8,808 nt of DNA from JACPYG01 sp964356545 (lineage in GTDB: Bacteria; Patescibacteriota; Minisyncoccia; Minisyncoccales; Staskawiczbacteraceae), in the NCBI GenBank assembly GCA_964356545.1, contig CAYHHX010000022.1:1-8808 (forward strand), read 5' to 3'. Both the position numbers and the translations under genes were made by a program. The notes under the pieces are model-generated. The model saw nothing but the letters and a program-made list of their open reading frames with translations. It was not told the DNA's origin and searched no databases. Numbering within the stretch: position 1 is the stretch's first letter; every line of letters starts with the position of its first letter. This document shows, in pieces, positions 1 to 6,126 of the stretch.

Positions 1-1619
1 AATGTTTTTTGCACAACATCAATGGTTGCTGGCGATTGTTTCATTAAAAATTGCAAAGAAGAATTTGAAATAATCGGTTTTCCATATTCTGATTTCATAA
101 AGTCGTCCACATCTTGGGTTATTGTTGTAACTCCAAGAAAGTATTTTCTTCCTCTTTTTGCCAAACCAAACAAAAATGAAGCGCCGTCTTCCGATTGCAT
201 CAACCACCACGCTTCGTCTACTACTAATATTCTTTTTTTAAGCTTTGTTCTAATAATATTCCAGACATATCTCATAACAATATAAAGGGCCATTGGTTTT
301 AGGGATTCTTCCATATCTCTTATACCAAAAACAGTCATATTTTTTTCTATTGATATATTTGATTGCTGGTTAAAAAAACTGGCAAAAGTTCCTTTAGTAA
401 ACTTTTTAAGCCGTTTTATTAAAGAATCGGTTCCCTCCATGCTTTCTAAGATTTCTACAAAATCACTCATTAAAGGAGTGTTGTCCTTCCATGTTTTAGG
501 GTCAGCCTTGGCCGTAATGTCTCTTACGGCGTAAGTTTCTGTTAAGGCTTCGTCTATAATGCTGTCTTCTTCTGGATTAAGGCCGCCCAACATAATTCTC
601 AAAAGTCCAACTAAGTTGATAATATTTGACCTTAAAATATCTTCCGGGTCATCGTCTGGCCCGGGCATAGGCAAGTCAAAAGGATTGACATGGACAGCCG
701 AATTTAAAGAGATTTTAAAAAATGACCCTCCCACCGCGTCGGCTAAATATTCATACTCGTTTTCTGGGTCAATAATAATAACATCAACCCCCTGCATTAA
801 ATATCGTAAAATTTCTAACTTAACAAAAAAACTTTTACCTGCGCCTGCCTTAGCAAAAACTACAAAGTTGGCATTTTCTAAACTAAATCTATCAAACAAA
901 ACAAGAGAATTATTATGACGATTAACTCCATATAAAATTCCTTCATTAGAACTTAAGTCAAAAGAAACAAAAGGGAAAGAGGTTGAAAGGGGCTCTGTAT
1001 CCATTGGTGCATGTACGCCAATTAAATCTAATCCATAAGGACTGCTCGAGATAAATCCTTCTTTTTGGCGGAACAGAGCAGGTTTTATATAAATTAAACG
1101 AGATTCAAAAATTGACCTTAGGGTAAGTTCGGTATCTTTTAATCCTTTTTCAGTGGTTTCATAAACAGTAATATAAATACCAAGTCTAAACATTCTTTCT
1201 TGGGCAGTCATTAATTTGTCTCTGAGATTTTCAATATCTTTATAGGCAATTTCCAATGAAGGATCTCTTATTAGCCCCTTTTCTTCTCTTTCTAAAATTT
1301 CTGAAGAAACTTCGGTAATTTTTTTCCTTAACTTTTTTAAAATTAATTCTCCCGAAATTGGATGAATAAAAAAGGAGATGTCCATTGGGGTGTTTAAGTC
1401 AATTACCGGAGAAAACCACCCTGTATTTAAATATCTTGGATAAGAAAATATAAAAAATGACTTGGCTAATCTCTCGCCCAATTTTATGTGGTCTGACATA
1501 ATTCCAATATAGGGAGGAGCAATAATATCCCGTACGTCAAAAGCCTCTTCTTCAAAGATTTTATCTGTAATTTCATTTTCCTTTTTCCACCCCAAGATAT
1601 CTAAAAAAGGTAATTTCAT
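1..1619 (-). CDS. virB4: VirB4/TraC-type T4SS ATPase, C-terminus cut by the window edge
   Basis: This is the motor ATPase expected to energise a type IV secretion or conjugation-like channel at the cytoplasmic membrane. About 539 codons are visible. The N-terminal ~240 residues resemble the VirB4 N-terminal region. A Walker A motif (AKAGAGKS, ending near residue 263) is followed by IIIDPENEYEYL. The Walker B is RILVVDEAWWLM (D468-E469). After it come the RGRKYFLGVTTITQDVDDF and ISNSSLQFLMKQ segments that VirB4/TraC/FtsK-like ATPases carry. The first glycine of the Walker A consensus is replaced by alanine. The ATG at 1617-1619 is chosen because MKLPFLDILGW begins a plausible domain and the spacer upstream holds a hairpin; no Shine-Dalgarno is visible. 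It is the last gene seen in the prgI-4HB-traC-virB4 series. The family call is firm; only the C-terminal tail is missing. Confidence 0.92.
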   Translation of the reverse strand, partial: MKLPFLDILGWKKENEITDKIFEEEAFDVRDIIAPPYIGIMSDHIKLGERLAKSFFIFSYPRYLNTGWFSPVIDLNTPMDISFFIHPISGELILKKLRKKITEVSSEILEREEKGLIRDPSLEIAYKDIENLRDKLMTAQERMFRLGIYITVYETTEKGLKDTELTLRSIFESRLIYIKPALFRQKEGFISSSPYGLDLIGVHAPMDTEPLSTSFPFVSFDLSSNEGILYGVNRHNNSLVLFDRFSLENANFVVFAKAGAGKSFFVKLEILRYLMQGVDVIIIDPENEYEYLADAVGGSFFKISLNSAVHVNPFDLPMPGPDDDPEDILRSNIINLVGLLRIMLGGLNPEEDSIIDEALTETYAVRDITAKADPKTWKDNTPLMSDFVEILESMEGTDSLIKRLKKFTKGTFASFFNQQSNISIEKNMTVFGIRDMEESLKPMALYIVMRYVWNIIRTKLKKRILVVDEAWWLMQSEDGASFLFGLAKRGRKYFLGVTTITQDVDDFMKSEYGKPIISNSSLQFLMKQSPATIDVVQKT

Positions 1620-1624
1620 TTTAT

Positions 1625-1715
1625 TTTGCGAGCAATCGAGCAACCCAGCCCTCTAAGCTTTTGAATTTTTACATTTAGCATAGAGGGCTGGGTGAGTTCG
1701 CTATAGCTCACTCAT
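1625..1715 (-). repeat. Intercistronic long-hairpin element between traC-like and virB4
   Basis: A perfect 13-bp inverted repeat, 1643-1655 (ACCCAGCCCTCTA) against 1681-1693, is extended inward by 3 more pairs after one A-A mismatch, leaving a loop of about 17 bases. Short flanking complementarities (GCGA at 1628-1631 with TCGC at 1698-1701) could lengthen the foot. The element is GC-rich in an AT-rich spacer. It ends about 9 bases before the virB4 start codon. On the minus strand no T-tract follows it, so it does not look like an intrinsic terminator. A dispersed palindromic (REP/MITE-like) repeat, or an mRNA processing or translation-modulating hairpin, fits better. The hairpin is seen directly; its role is inferred. 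Confidence 0.7.
1701..1712. repeat. 12-bp direct repeat copy A (CTATAGCTCACT)
   Basis: An exact 12-bp match to 2418-2429. This copy lies just after the stop codon of the traC-like gene, at the edge of the hairpin element. Read on the minus strand it is AGTGAGCTATAG. Confidence 0.6.
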
Positions 1716-1720
1716 TTAAA

Positions 1721-2377
1721 TTATTTCAGCAGTTCTGGTAATATTTCAGGGTAATATCCGATTTCTGCTTGTTCTGGATGATGTATTGACCAAAAAAGTT
1801 CAATTAATTCGGGCGTTGTCAAAGGAACAGCTTCTAATCCGCATCGCCTTAACCCCATTGCTAAAAACTCCATTCTTTGCCAAATCTGTGATTTGCATCT
1901 TTGAAAATCATCATCTTTCATTTGTTGCTCTTTTTCTTTTTTAGTTTTTAAAAAGTCAAACTGTTTTGCAATAGCTCCAACACCTAAAACTTCCATTAAA
2001 CTATATGGCACAACAATATAAAAGCTTTTTGTCATAATCATATCTCCCTTAACTAAGTTTTTTATAAATTCTCTATAAGAAGAAGTTTGTTGCCGAAGCA
2101 ACTCATTGGTTTGTTTCTCTTCCAAATCTTTTAATCCGTCTAAATATGGCGTAATGTTTATGTTGCGCGATTGGATGACTATTTGACAAAAAAAGTCTAA
2201 TGAATTTAAAAAAGTTTGAAAGGCGTAAATAATAGCTGATTGTTCTTCGTCGGATTTTAGAGCAAAGTTTATTGAAGAAACCATTAAAATCCCTCTTATG
2301 GCATTGTTTTTTAAAATTAAAACTCCTTCTCTAATATCTTTTATTTCTAAAAATTCTTGCGTGGCTGAATTTGCCAT
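1721..2377 (-). CDS. TraC-like domain protein of the T4SS locus (stand-alone VirB4/TraC N-terminal type domain)
   Basis: This 218-aa protein has no Walker motif. It resembles the TraC-like domain proteins that CPR bacteria commonly encode immediately upstream of a separate VirB4 ATPase. The ITPYLDGLKDL segment followed by a charged helix, the membrane-neutral alpha/beta composition and the end near PELIELFWSIHHPEQAE are what I associate with this family. A likely role is a cytoplasmic or membrane-peripheral partner of VirB4, but this is inferred from position and family. The start is the ATG of MANSATQEF; the upstream 36 bases are nearly all A/T and contain no Shine-Dalgarno. The gene lies 36 bp after the four-helix-bundle gene and 101 bp before virB4. 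I recognise the family from context plus sequence style, without an alignment. Confidence 0.72.
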   Translation of the reverse strand: MANSATQEFLEIKDIREGVLILKNNAIRGILMVSSINFALKSDEEQSAIIYAFQTFLNSLDFFCQIVIQSRNINITPYLDGLKDLEEKQTNELLRQQTSSYREFIKNLVKGDMIMTKSFYIVVPYSLMEVLGVGAIAKQFDFLKTKKEKEQQMKDDDFQRCKSQIWQRMEFLAMGLRRCGLEAVPLTTPELIELFWSIHHPEQAEIGYYPEILPELLK

Positions 2378-2413
2378 AAATTTAAAAGTCTAAAAAATTA
2401 AAAATATAAAAAT

Positions 2414-2788
2414 CTAACTATAGCTCACTTTTTGATTTTTTATAAATGATATATATCCATTTATTGACCTTTCTAATTCTCTCCCCTCTTTATAAAGTTT
2501 ATCAAACTCATCTTTTATTATATATCTTTCGTCTAATGCTACATATAGCTGATCTAAAACTTCATTAACAGATCCTCTCGCTATCCTACAAAACTGGATA
2601 TTTTCTTGATATGAATATCTTCCAAATCCCTCAGCTATATTCGAAGAAATTGAAATTGTAGCTCGTAGTATTTGTGGTGTTAAAATAAACTTTTCATTTT
2701 GTGGAAATTTTCTAGTAATACTGTAAATTTCTTTTCTGAATTTCCTACAAAGCTGCCACGCTTTTATGTCCTCAAAAGTTTTAGACAC
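2414..2788 (-). CDS. Four-helix-bundle protein (S23 / 23S rRNA intervening-sequence protein family)
   Basis: This 124-aa protein has the hallmarks of the four-helix-bundle S23-like family (TIGR02436 type). These are the opening FEDIKAWQLCRKFRKEIY, then FPQNEKFILTPQILRATISI, the signature SNIAEGFGR near residues 49-57, and FCRIARGSVNEVLDQLYVAL. The length matches full-length members. The family was first noticed inside intervening sequences of 23S rRNA genes and has no firmly established biochemical role. The start codon is GTG at 2786-2788, because MSKTFEDIKAWQ is where the family begins; there is no Shine-Dalgarno. It sits 33 bp after prgI and 36 bp before traC-like, splitting two genes that usually adjoin in CPR T4SS loci. 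It looks like a cargo gene rather than a secretion component. Confidence 0.88.
   Translation of the reverse strand: MSKTFEDIKAWQLCRKFRKEIYSITRKFPQNEKFILTPQILRATISISSNIAEGFGRYSYQENIQFCRIARGSVNEVLDQLYVALDERYIIKDEFDKLYKEGRELERSINGYISFIKNQKVSYS
2418..2429. repeat. 12-bp direct repeat copy B (CTATAGCTCACT)
   Basis: An exact match to 1701-1712. This copy encodes the last residues (VSYS) of the four-helix-bundle protein. The shorter core CTATAGCT recurs at 6191-6198, again in the final codons of a minus-strand gene. Confidence 0.6.
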
Positions 2789-2821
2789 TTATTTTTATTT
2801 TTTTATGTTTTTAGTTTTTTA

Positions 2822-3229
2822 TCACTTGGTTTTTAATTCTACTTCCGTGTGTATTTTTTTTAACCTGCTCTCTTGGATTTTTAGCGCATGTCCTTCTTCT
2901 ATTTTTCTAATTTCGACTCTTTTAATAGTTTTAAAAGGGTAAGGTGATTCCTTTTTTTGCCAGACATAATTTTTTGAACCAGTGGCAAAACCCAAAGAGT
3001 TTAAAAGAACATTTGATATAGGGGCTCCGTTTACCGTGACAAAAGCCAACCCTATGGAAGAAATGCTAATTATTATTGAAAAAATTGCAAAAAGAAATCG
3101 TGGTAAAATAAAATATAAAACAAAGCAAACAGCTCCAGCTCCAACAATATAAAAAAACTGTCTGAAACTTATAAAAAAAGCTATTTTCCCTTCTTGTTCA
3201 ATAAATTGAGGAATGGGATAATTCTCCAT
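2822..3229 (-). CDS. PrgI-family T4SS membrane protein
   Basis: This 135-aa protein is of the PrgI family, small inner-membrane proteins encoded beside TraC/VirB4 in type IV secretion loci of Gram-positive and CPR bacteria. It is taken to be a VirB3-like partner of the VirB4 ATPase. It begins with the family-typical MENYPIPQFIEQEGKIAFF, has two membrane segments (about residues 23-42 and 45-66), and then the loop ending SKNYVWQKKE near residue 92, which matches the usual post-TM tryptophan motif. The tail is basic and soluble. A longer frame beginning with TTG at 3265 is rejected because it overlaps the -35 element. The ATG at 3227-3229 lies only seven bases from a TATAAT -10 box, so the transcript is probably leaderless. 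It heads the prgI-4HB-traC-virB4 series. Confidence 0.85.
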   Translation of the reverse strand: MENYPIPQFIEQEGKIAFFISFRQFFYIVGAGAVCFVLYFILPRFLFAIFSIIISISSIGLAFVTVNGAPISNVLLNSLGFATGSKNYVWQKKESPYPFKTIKRVEIRKIEEGHALKIQESRLKKIHTEVELKTK

Positions 3230-3235
3230 TTTTTT

Positions 3236-3265
3236 ATTATACCATACAGCAAATAAAGCCAACAA
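3236..3265 (-). promoter_or_regulatory. Promoter of prgI, predicted to give a leaderless transcript
   Basis: On the minus strand a perfect -10 box TATAAT (3241-3236) is preceded by TGG, an extended -10, and by TTGTTG (3265-3260) at an 18-bp spacing. Only six bases separate the -10 from the prgI ATG, so the start point expected 6-8 bases downstream coincides with the start codon. This promoter would let prgI and the genes after it be expressed independently of the virB6-side genes across the plus-strand island. Confidence 0.65.
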
Positions 3266-3294
3266 TAATAGTTATTAACATCTTTTTTGAACTA

Positions 3295-3323
3295 TTGACA
3301 AACACAAAGCAGTATGATACAAT
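3295..3323 (+). promoter_or_regulatory. Sigma-70 type promoter of the membrane SPFH gene
   Basis: A consensus -35 TTGACA (3295-3300), a 17-bp spacer and a -10 TACAAT (3318-3323) preceded by TGA give an extended -10. The start point would fall near 3330. The element is shared almost base for base with 4808-4836 upstream of the second SPFH gene. It diverges from the prgI promoter with only about 30 bp between the two -35 boxes. Confidence 0.8.
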
Positions 3324-3339
3324 TAAGGGGTGAGTCTGA

Positions 3340-3369
3340 ATGTTTCAGGCACAGCCCTTTGTCAACTAA
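3340..3369 (+). CDS. Putative 9-aa leader peptide MFQAQPFVN upstream of SPFH gene 1
   Basis: A 9-codon frame, ATG to TAA, encodes MFQAQPFVN in the leader between promoter and gene. A purine-rich AAGGGG lies 9 bases upstream, although it is close to the predicted transcript 5' end. The TAA lies 15 bases before the SPFH ATG, and the SPFH ribosome binding site falls between them, a spacing that would allow translational coupling or attenuation-like control. The same peptide occurs at 4853-4882. The only base change between the copies is the synonymous third position of the valine codon (GTC/GTA). The alternative is that the RNA sequence itself, not its translation, is conserved. Confidence 0.45.
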   Translation: MFQAQPFVN

Positions 3370-3384
3370 ATAAGGAGAATAGCG

Positions 3385-4668
3385 ATGAGAACGATTGTGA
3401 CGGTTATCGTGCTGGTTTTAATATTAATGGTGTCGGGTTTTTTACTTTTGGTTAACCCTTGGTTGGCATTGACTTGTTTTTTGGTGTTGACGATTTTGTT
3501 TATCTTTAATGGTATCCGAGTAACTCCAGCAAATCCTCCTCATAAGGGGATGTTGGTTTTTCTCGGCAAAAGACAAGAAGTTGTTTTGGATGAAGGGTGG
3601 AACTTTCTCCCACTTTATCCGATAATTTTCAACTTGATTCTAATTAAAGTTGAAAAAGTTAACTACGGTCTTAGTCCACAACAAGTAAGAACTCCAGACA
3701 AAGCGATGATTTCTATTTTGGCAAGTATAACATGGATACCGGGCATAAAAAATAGCCCAGAATCCTATATTACTTACCTTAATTCAGGAGGAGAAGAAGG
3801 AGTTAAAAGAGTCATTAATGACATTATTAAAGACCGTACGAAGACATGGGCGGCATCTAACAAAGATGGTCCAGCTACATGGGTAGAAGCGCAGTCCCTA
3901 AGAGACGATATTCACGAAGTGCTTGTGAAGTCTATTTTGGGGGATACTCTATCTAGGGTTGATGACGAGGTTCCCACCAACACATGGATGAGATTTTTTG
4001 AAAAGCCCCAATCGGAACCGACGGATTATGAAGCAAATCCTCGTAACAAATGGGCTTTCAAGGGCAAGGATGCGGAAGGTAATGTAGTCTGGAATTGGAA
4101 TGGGCTACAAGCCATTTACGATGCGAAACTCGATAAAGATGGCTTGAAGGAAAAAGTTAATCAGAGAAAAAAGGATGTAAAGGAAATACGCGAAGGCAAA
4201 GGAAGCTTTGGAGATGAAAGTCTCGGAATCACAATTATCAGATTTACCGTCAATGAAGTCAGAGTAGAGGGCGAGGTTGCCAAAGCCGCAGAGTTAGAAG
4301 AAAAAGAAAGGTTAGAAAGAGACGCCGATATAGTAGAGATAGACAATGTCTCCGCAAGAGTTGCAATGCTAAGAAGAGAACATCCCGAGATGTCTCTTGA
4401 AGAGGCAATTAGGATCGTTCAAATAGAACGAGGAAAGATCTCAAAATCAGTTATTGAGGTGCTTGGTGCTTCAACTGGTCTTGGACAAGATTTTCTTGGT
4501 GCGCTAGGGTTTCAAAGAATGCCTGGCGGGCAATCGGGTGGTAATCCTTCAGAAAAGAAAGGAGGCAAAAAGAAGGTGTCGGAGACGACAGAGGAGGAAA
4601 CTAAAGCTAGAGTTGAAAAAGCAAGAAAGGAGTTTGAGGAAAAGTATGGCAGGAAGCCAAATTGGTAG
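3385..4668 (+). CDS. Membrane-anchored SPFH/Band 7 domain protein (SPFH gene 1)
   Basis: This 427-aa protein belongs to the stomatin/prohibitin/flotillin/HflK-C (SPFH, Band 7) superfamily, whose members assemble into ring or cage-like membrane scaffolds and often regulate membrane proteases. Two N-terminal hydrophobic helices (about 4-23 and 27-43) anchor it. The SPFH region starts near PPHKGMLVFLGKRQEVVLDEGWNF (53-74) and ends with LGITIIRFTVNEVRV followed by an Ala/Glu/Lys coiled-coil stretch (about 298-320). An unusual Trp-rich insert (about 188-275) splits the domain. A Gly/Lys linker (380-398) and a highly charged tail ending KPNW follow. The start is supported by AAGGAG (3372-3377), seven bases upstream. 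The gene is monocistronic, between its own promoter and terminator, opposite in strand to the T4SS genes and visibly richer in G+C. The specific function is unknown. Confidence 0.8.
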   Translation: MRTIVTVIVLVLILMVSGFLLLVNPWLALTCFLVLTILFIFNGIRVTPANPPHKGMLVFLGKRQEVVLDEGWNFLPLYPIIFNLILIKVEKVNYGLSPQQVRTPDKAMISILASITWIPGIKNSPESYITYLNSGGEEGVKRVINDIIKDRTKTWAASNKDGPATWVEAQSLRDDIHEVLVKSILGDTLSRVDDEVPTNTWMRFFEKPQSEPTDYEANPRNKWAFKGKDAEGNVVWNWNGLQAIYDAKLDKDGLKEKVNQRKKDVKEIREGKGSFGDESLGITIIRFTVNEVRVEGEVAKAAELEEKERLERDADIVEIDNVSARVAMLRREHPEMSLEEAIRIVQIERGKISKSVIEVLGASTGLGQDFLGALGFQRMPGGQSGGNPSEKKGGKKKVSETTEEETKARVEKARKEFEEKYGRKPNW

Positions 4669-4706
4669 AAACAATAATGGTAATGCCTATTTTAAAAGGT
4701 AAAACC

Positions 4707-4742
4707 AAAAGGGTTGAATTATTTAATTCAACCCTTTTTTAT
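4707..4742 (+). terminator. Intrinsic terminator after SPFH gene 1
   Basis: GGGTTGAATT (4711-4720) pairs with AATTCAACCC (4725-4734) around a 4-base loop, extended by AAAA/TTTT to a 14-bp stem and followed by a T-rich run. On the opposite strand the hairpin is followed by TTTTGGTTTT, so it may also stop antisense transcription arriving from the virB6 side. Confidence 0.88.
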
Positions 4743-4807
4743 TTTTTAATTTTTATTGTACTGATTCGCGATGGATAACCGATTTTTTTGGCTAAATTTT
4801 AACACTC

Positions 4808-4836
4808 TTGACAAACATAAAGCAGTATGATACAGT
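4808..4836 (+). promoter_or_regulatory. Sigma-70 type promoter of the soluble SPFH gene
   Basis: TTGACA (4808-4813), a 17-bp spacer and TACAGT (4831-4836) with an upstream TGA extended -10. Across these 29 bases it differs from the promoter at 3295-3323 at only two positions, so the two SPFH genes are expected to be expressed together although each has its own terminator. Confidence 0.78.
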
Positions 4837-4852
4837 TAAGATGTAGGCTTGA

Positions 4853-4882
4853 ATGTTTCAGGCACAGCCCTTTGTAAACTAA
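4853..4882 (+). CDS. Putative 9-aa leader peptide MFQAQPFVN upstream of SPFH gene 2
   Basis: Second copy of the 9-codon leader frame. It is identical in peptide to 3340-3369 and in sequence except for GTA in place of GTC. The stop codon is again 15 bases from the main start codon. The leader just upstream differs at six of twelve bases between the two copies, so conservation resumes exactly around the small frame. The upstream ribosome binding site (AAGATGTAGG) is weaker than in copy one. Translation is unproven. Confidence 0.45.
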   Translation: MFQAQPFVN

Positions 4883-4897
4883 ATAAGGAATGAAACG

Positions 4898-6097
4898 ATG
4901 AATCCTCTACGGATCACCAGTTACTATGCTATGGCGCTGATGGCGAAGTACGACTTTGTATTTACCAATGTGCCAGAGTCGTACTTTAAGGAGGTGGTGC
5001 GCTTTGGCGGTCACAGAAAAACCCTTCTTTCGAAAAAGGGTTACAAAATTGACAAGAAAGGCGACATCACAAAACTCAAGAAGGGAGAGTCGCCGGAAAC
5101 ATCACTTCCCGGAGGATTGAGGCTTATAGGGTGGCCATTCATTGACAGAATCTACAAAAGAGAGATGAAGTTTTTGAAGAGCTTGCCTAATGGTGAGATT
5201 AAGCCTTATGATGAGCCAAATATTGACAAGTTTTATGCAAGGGTTGATTATACTTATGCTCTTCCCTTTGTGAAGTGCGAGGATAAAAATAATCTTCCCT
5301 TGCTGGGGCATGCAACGCTTTTAGCGCATGTTGTCAATCCGACTAAATTCTTGTTTGAGTCAGCAAATTTTTACGAGACGATGGTAGGACTTGTTCTGCC
5401 ATCTGTTCGTGAGTGTCTCAATGGTTTCGCTTATGACGAAACCAAGGGCAAGAAAAAGAAGGAGGAACTTAGTAAAATCATTTGGAAAGAACTTAATGAT
5501 CCTAATCCAGATGGATCAAAAAGCGTGATTAGCCAATTACGCGATGACTATGGGATTGTAATTGTCGCTCTTCGAATTGTCAACATTGACCCATCGGAGG
5601 AGTATCGCGATATCACTCTGACTAAGTGGAAAGCAGAGCGCGAAGCGGATGCTGCTCGAGCAGTGGCTAAGAAACAAGCCGAAGAAACTGAAGGCAGGGT
5701 TATTGAGTCAGTTGCTAGAGCAAATGGCATAACGCGAGAGGAGTTAGAAAAAGTTCTCGCAACAAACCCGAAAATGAAAGGTTTGCCAGCTATCGATGGT
5801 GGCTTGAAAGAGGATTTTGCTCATGCTCGCGACTTACTAAAACGCGATCGCGCAGGAGCAGGTCTTGAAGATATTCGCGTTGGAAACGTGGATGGAACTC
5901 CATTAGAACCCGGAATCGCTACAATTGCTGCCCTGTTTGGTATAGGAAAACGCAAAGGCGGGAAGTCGGGTGGTTCATCAGGTTCTGCTCAAAATCCTTC
6001 ATCGGGAGGAGAAAAAGCGAAAAGGCTAAGAGACAAAAAAGTTACCACGGATGACATGTTGGATGATCTCGACGAACTCGAAAAGGAAGGAGAGTAA
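4898..6097 (+). CDS. Soluble SPFH/Band 7 domain protein (SPFH gene 2)
   Basis: This 399-aa protein has SPFH-superfamily features but no clear N-terminal membrane segment; its hydrophobic stretches are short and strand-like. The SPFH region runs from about GGLRLIGWPFIDRIYKREM (72-90), through FYARVDYTYALPF and HATLLAHVVNPTKFLFES, to DYGIVIVALRIVNIDPSEEY (217-236). It then passes into an Ala/Glu/Lys-rich helix (about 242-270) typical of the coiled-coil after Band 7 domains. A Gly/Ser-rich linker (about 352-375) precedes an acidic tail ending LDDLDELEKEGE. The start is supported by AAGGAA (4885-4890), seven bases upstream, and by alignment with the leader of SPFH gene 1. In-frame ATGs at codons 12 and 15 are less well placed. 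It probably partners the membrane-anchored neighbour, in the way HflK pairs with HflC, but this is inference. Confidence 0.75.
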   Translation: MNPLRITSYYAMALMAKYDFVFTNVPESYFKEVVRFGGHRKTLLSKKGYKIDKKGDITKLKKGESPETSLPGGLRLIGWPFIDRIYKREMKFLKSLPNGEIKPYDEPNIDKFYARVDYTYALPFVKCEDKNNLPLLGHATLLAHVVNPTKFLFESANFYETMVGLVLPSVRECLNGFAYDETKGKKKKEELSKIIWKELNDPNPDGSKSVISQLRDDYGIVIVALRIVNIDPSEEYRDITLTKWKAEREADAARAVAKKQAEETEGRVIESVARANGITREELEKVLATNPKMKGLPAIDGGLKEDFAHARDLLKRDRAGAGLEDIRVGNVDGTPLEPGIATIAALFGIGKRKGGKSGGSSGSAQNPSSGGEKAKRLRDKKVTTDDMLDDLDELEKEGE

Positions 6098-6126
6098 TCA
6101 ATAAGTTTTGCTGAAAAGCAAAGCCG

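Noticed and set aside
22..285. 87-aa plus-strand and 63-aa minus-strand open frames at the left edge
   Set aside because: Both are alternative-frame shadows of the virB4 Walker B region.
559..918. 119-aa plus-strand open frame
   Set aside because: It lies antisense to the virB4 Walker A region, where the minus frame shows clear conserved ATPase motifs; its own sequence is Ser/Lys-rich low complexity with no recognisable domain.
1616..1711. 31-codon open frame from GTG across the hairpin element, overlapping the virB4 start as ATGA
   Set aside because: Most of it is the two arms of the inverted repeat, so an open frame is easily explained by the repeat; there is no Shine-Dalgarno and no known protein match that I can name.
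2388..2786. 8-bp inverted pair GTCTAAAA / TTTTAGAC around the four-helix-bundle gene, as possible terminal inverted repeats
   Set aside because: Too short and too A/T-rich to be distinguished from chance in these flanks, and the right copy lies within the coding start.
3230..3265. Upstream TTG start adding 12 residues to PrgI
   Set aside because: It would begin inside the -35 element, upstream of the predicted transcription start, and family members begin at the equivalent of MENYPIPQF.
3326..3359. Long leader hairpin pairing AAGGG with CCCTT before SPFH gene 1
   Set aside because: The second leader has AAGAT at the same place, so the pairing is not conserved between copies.
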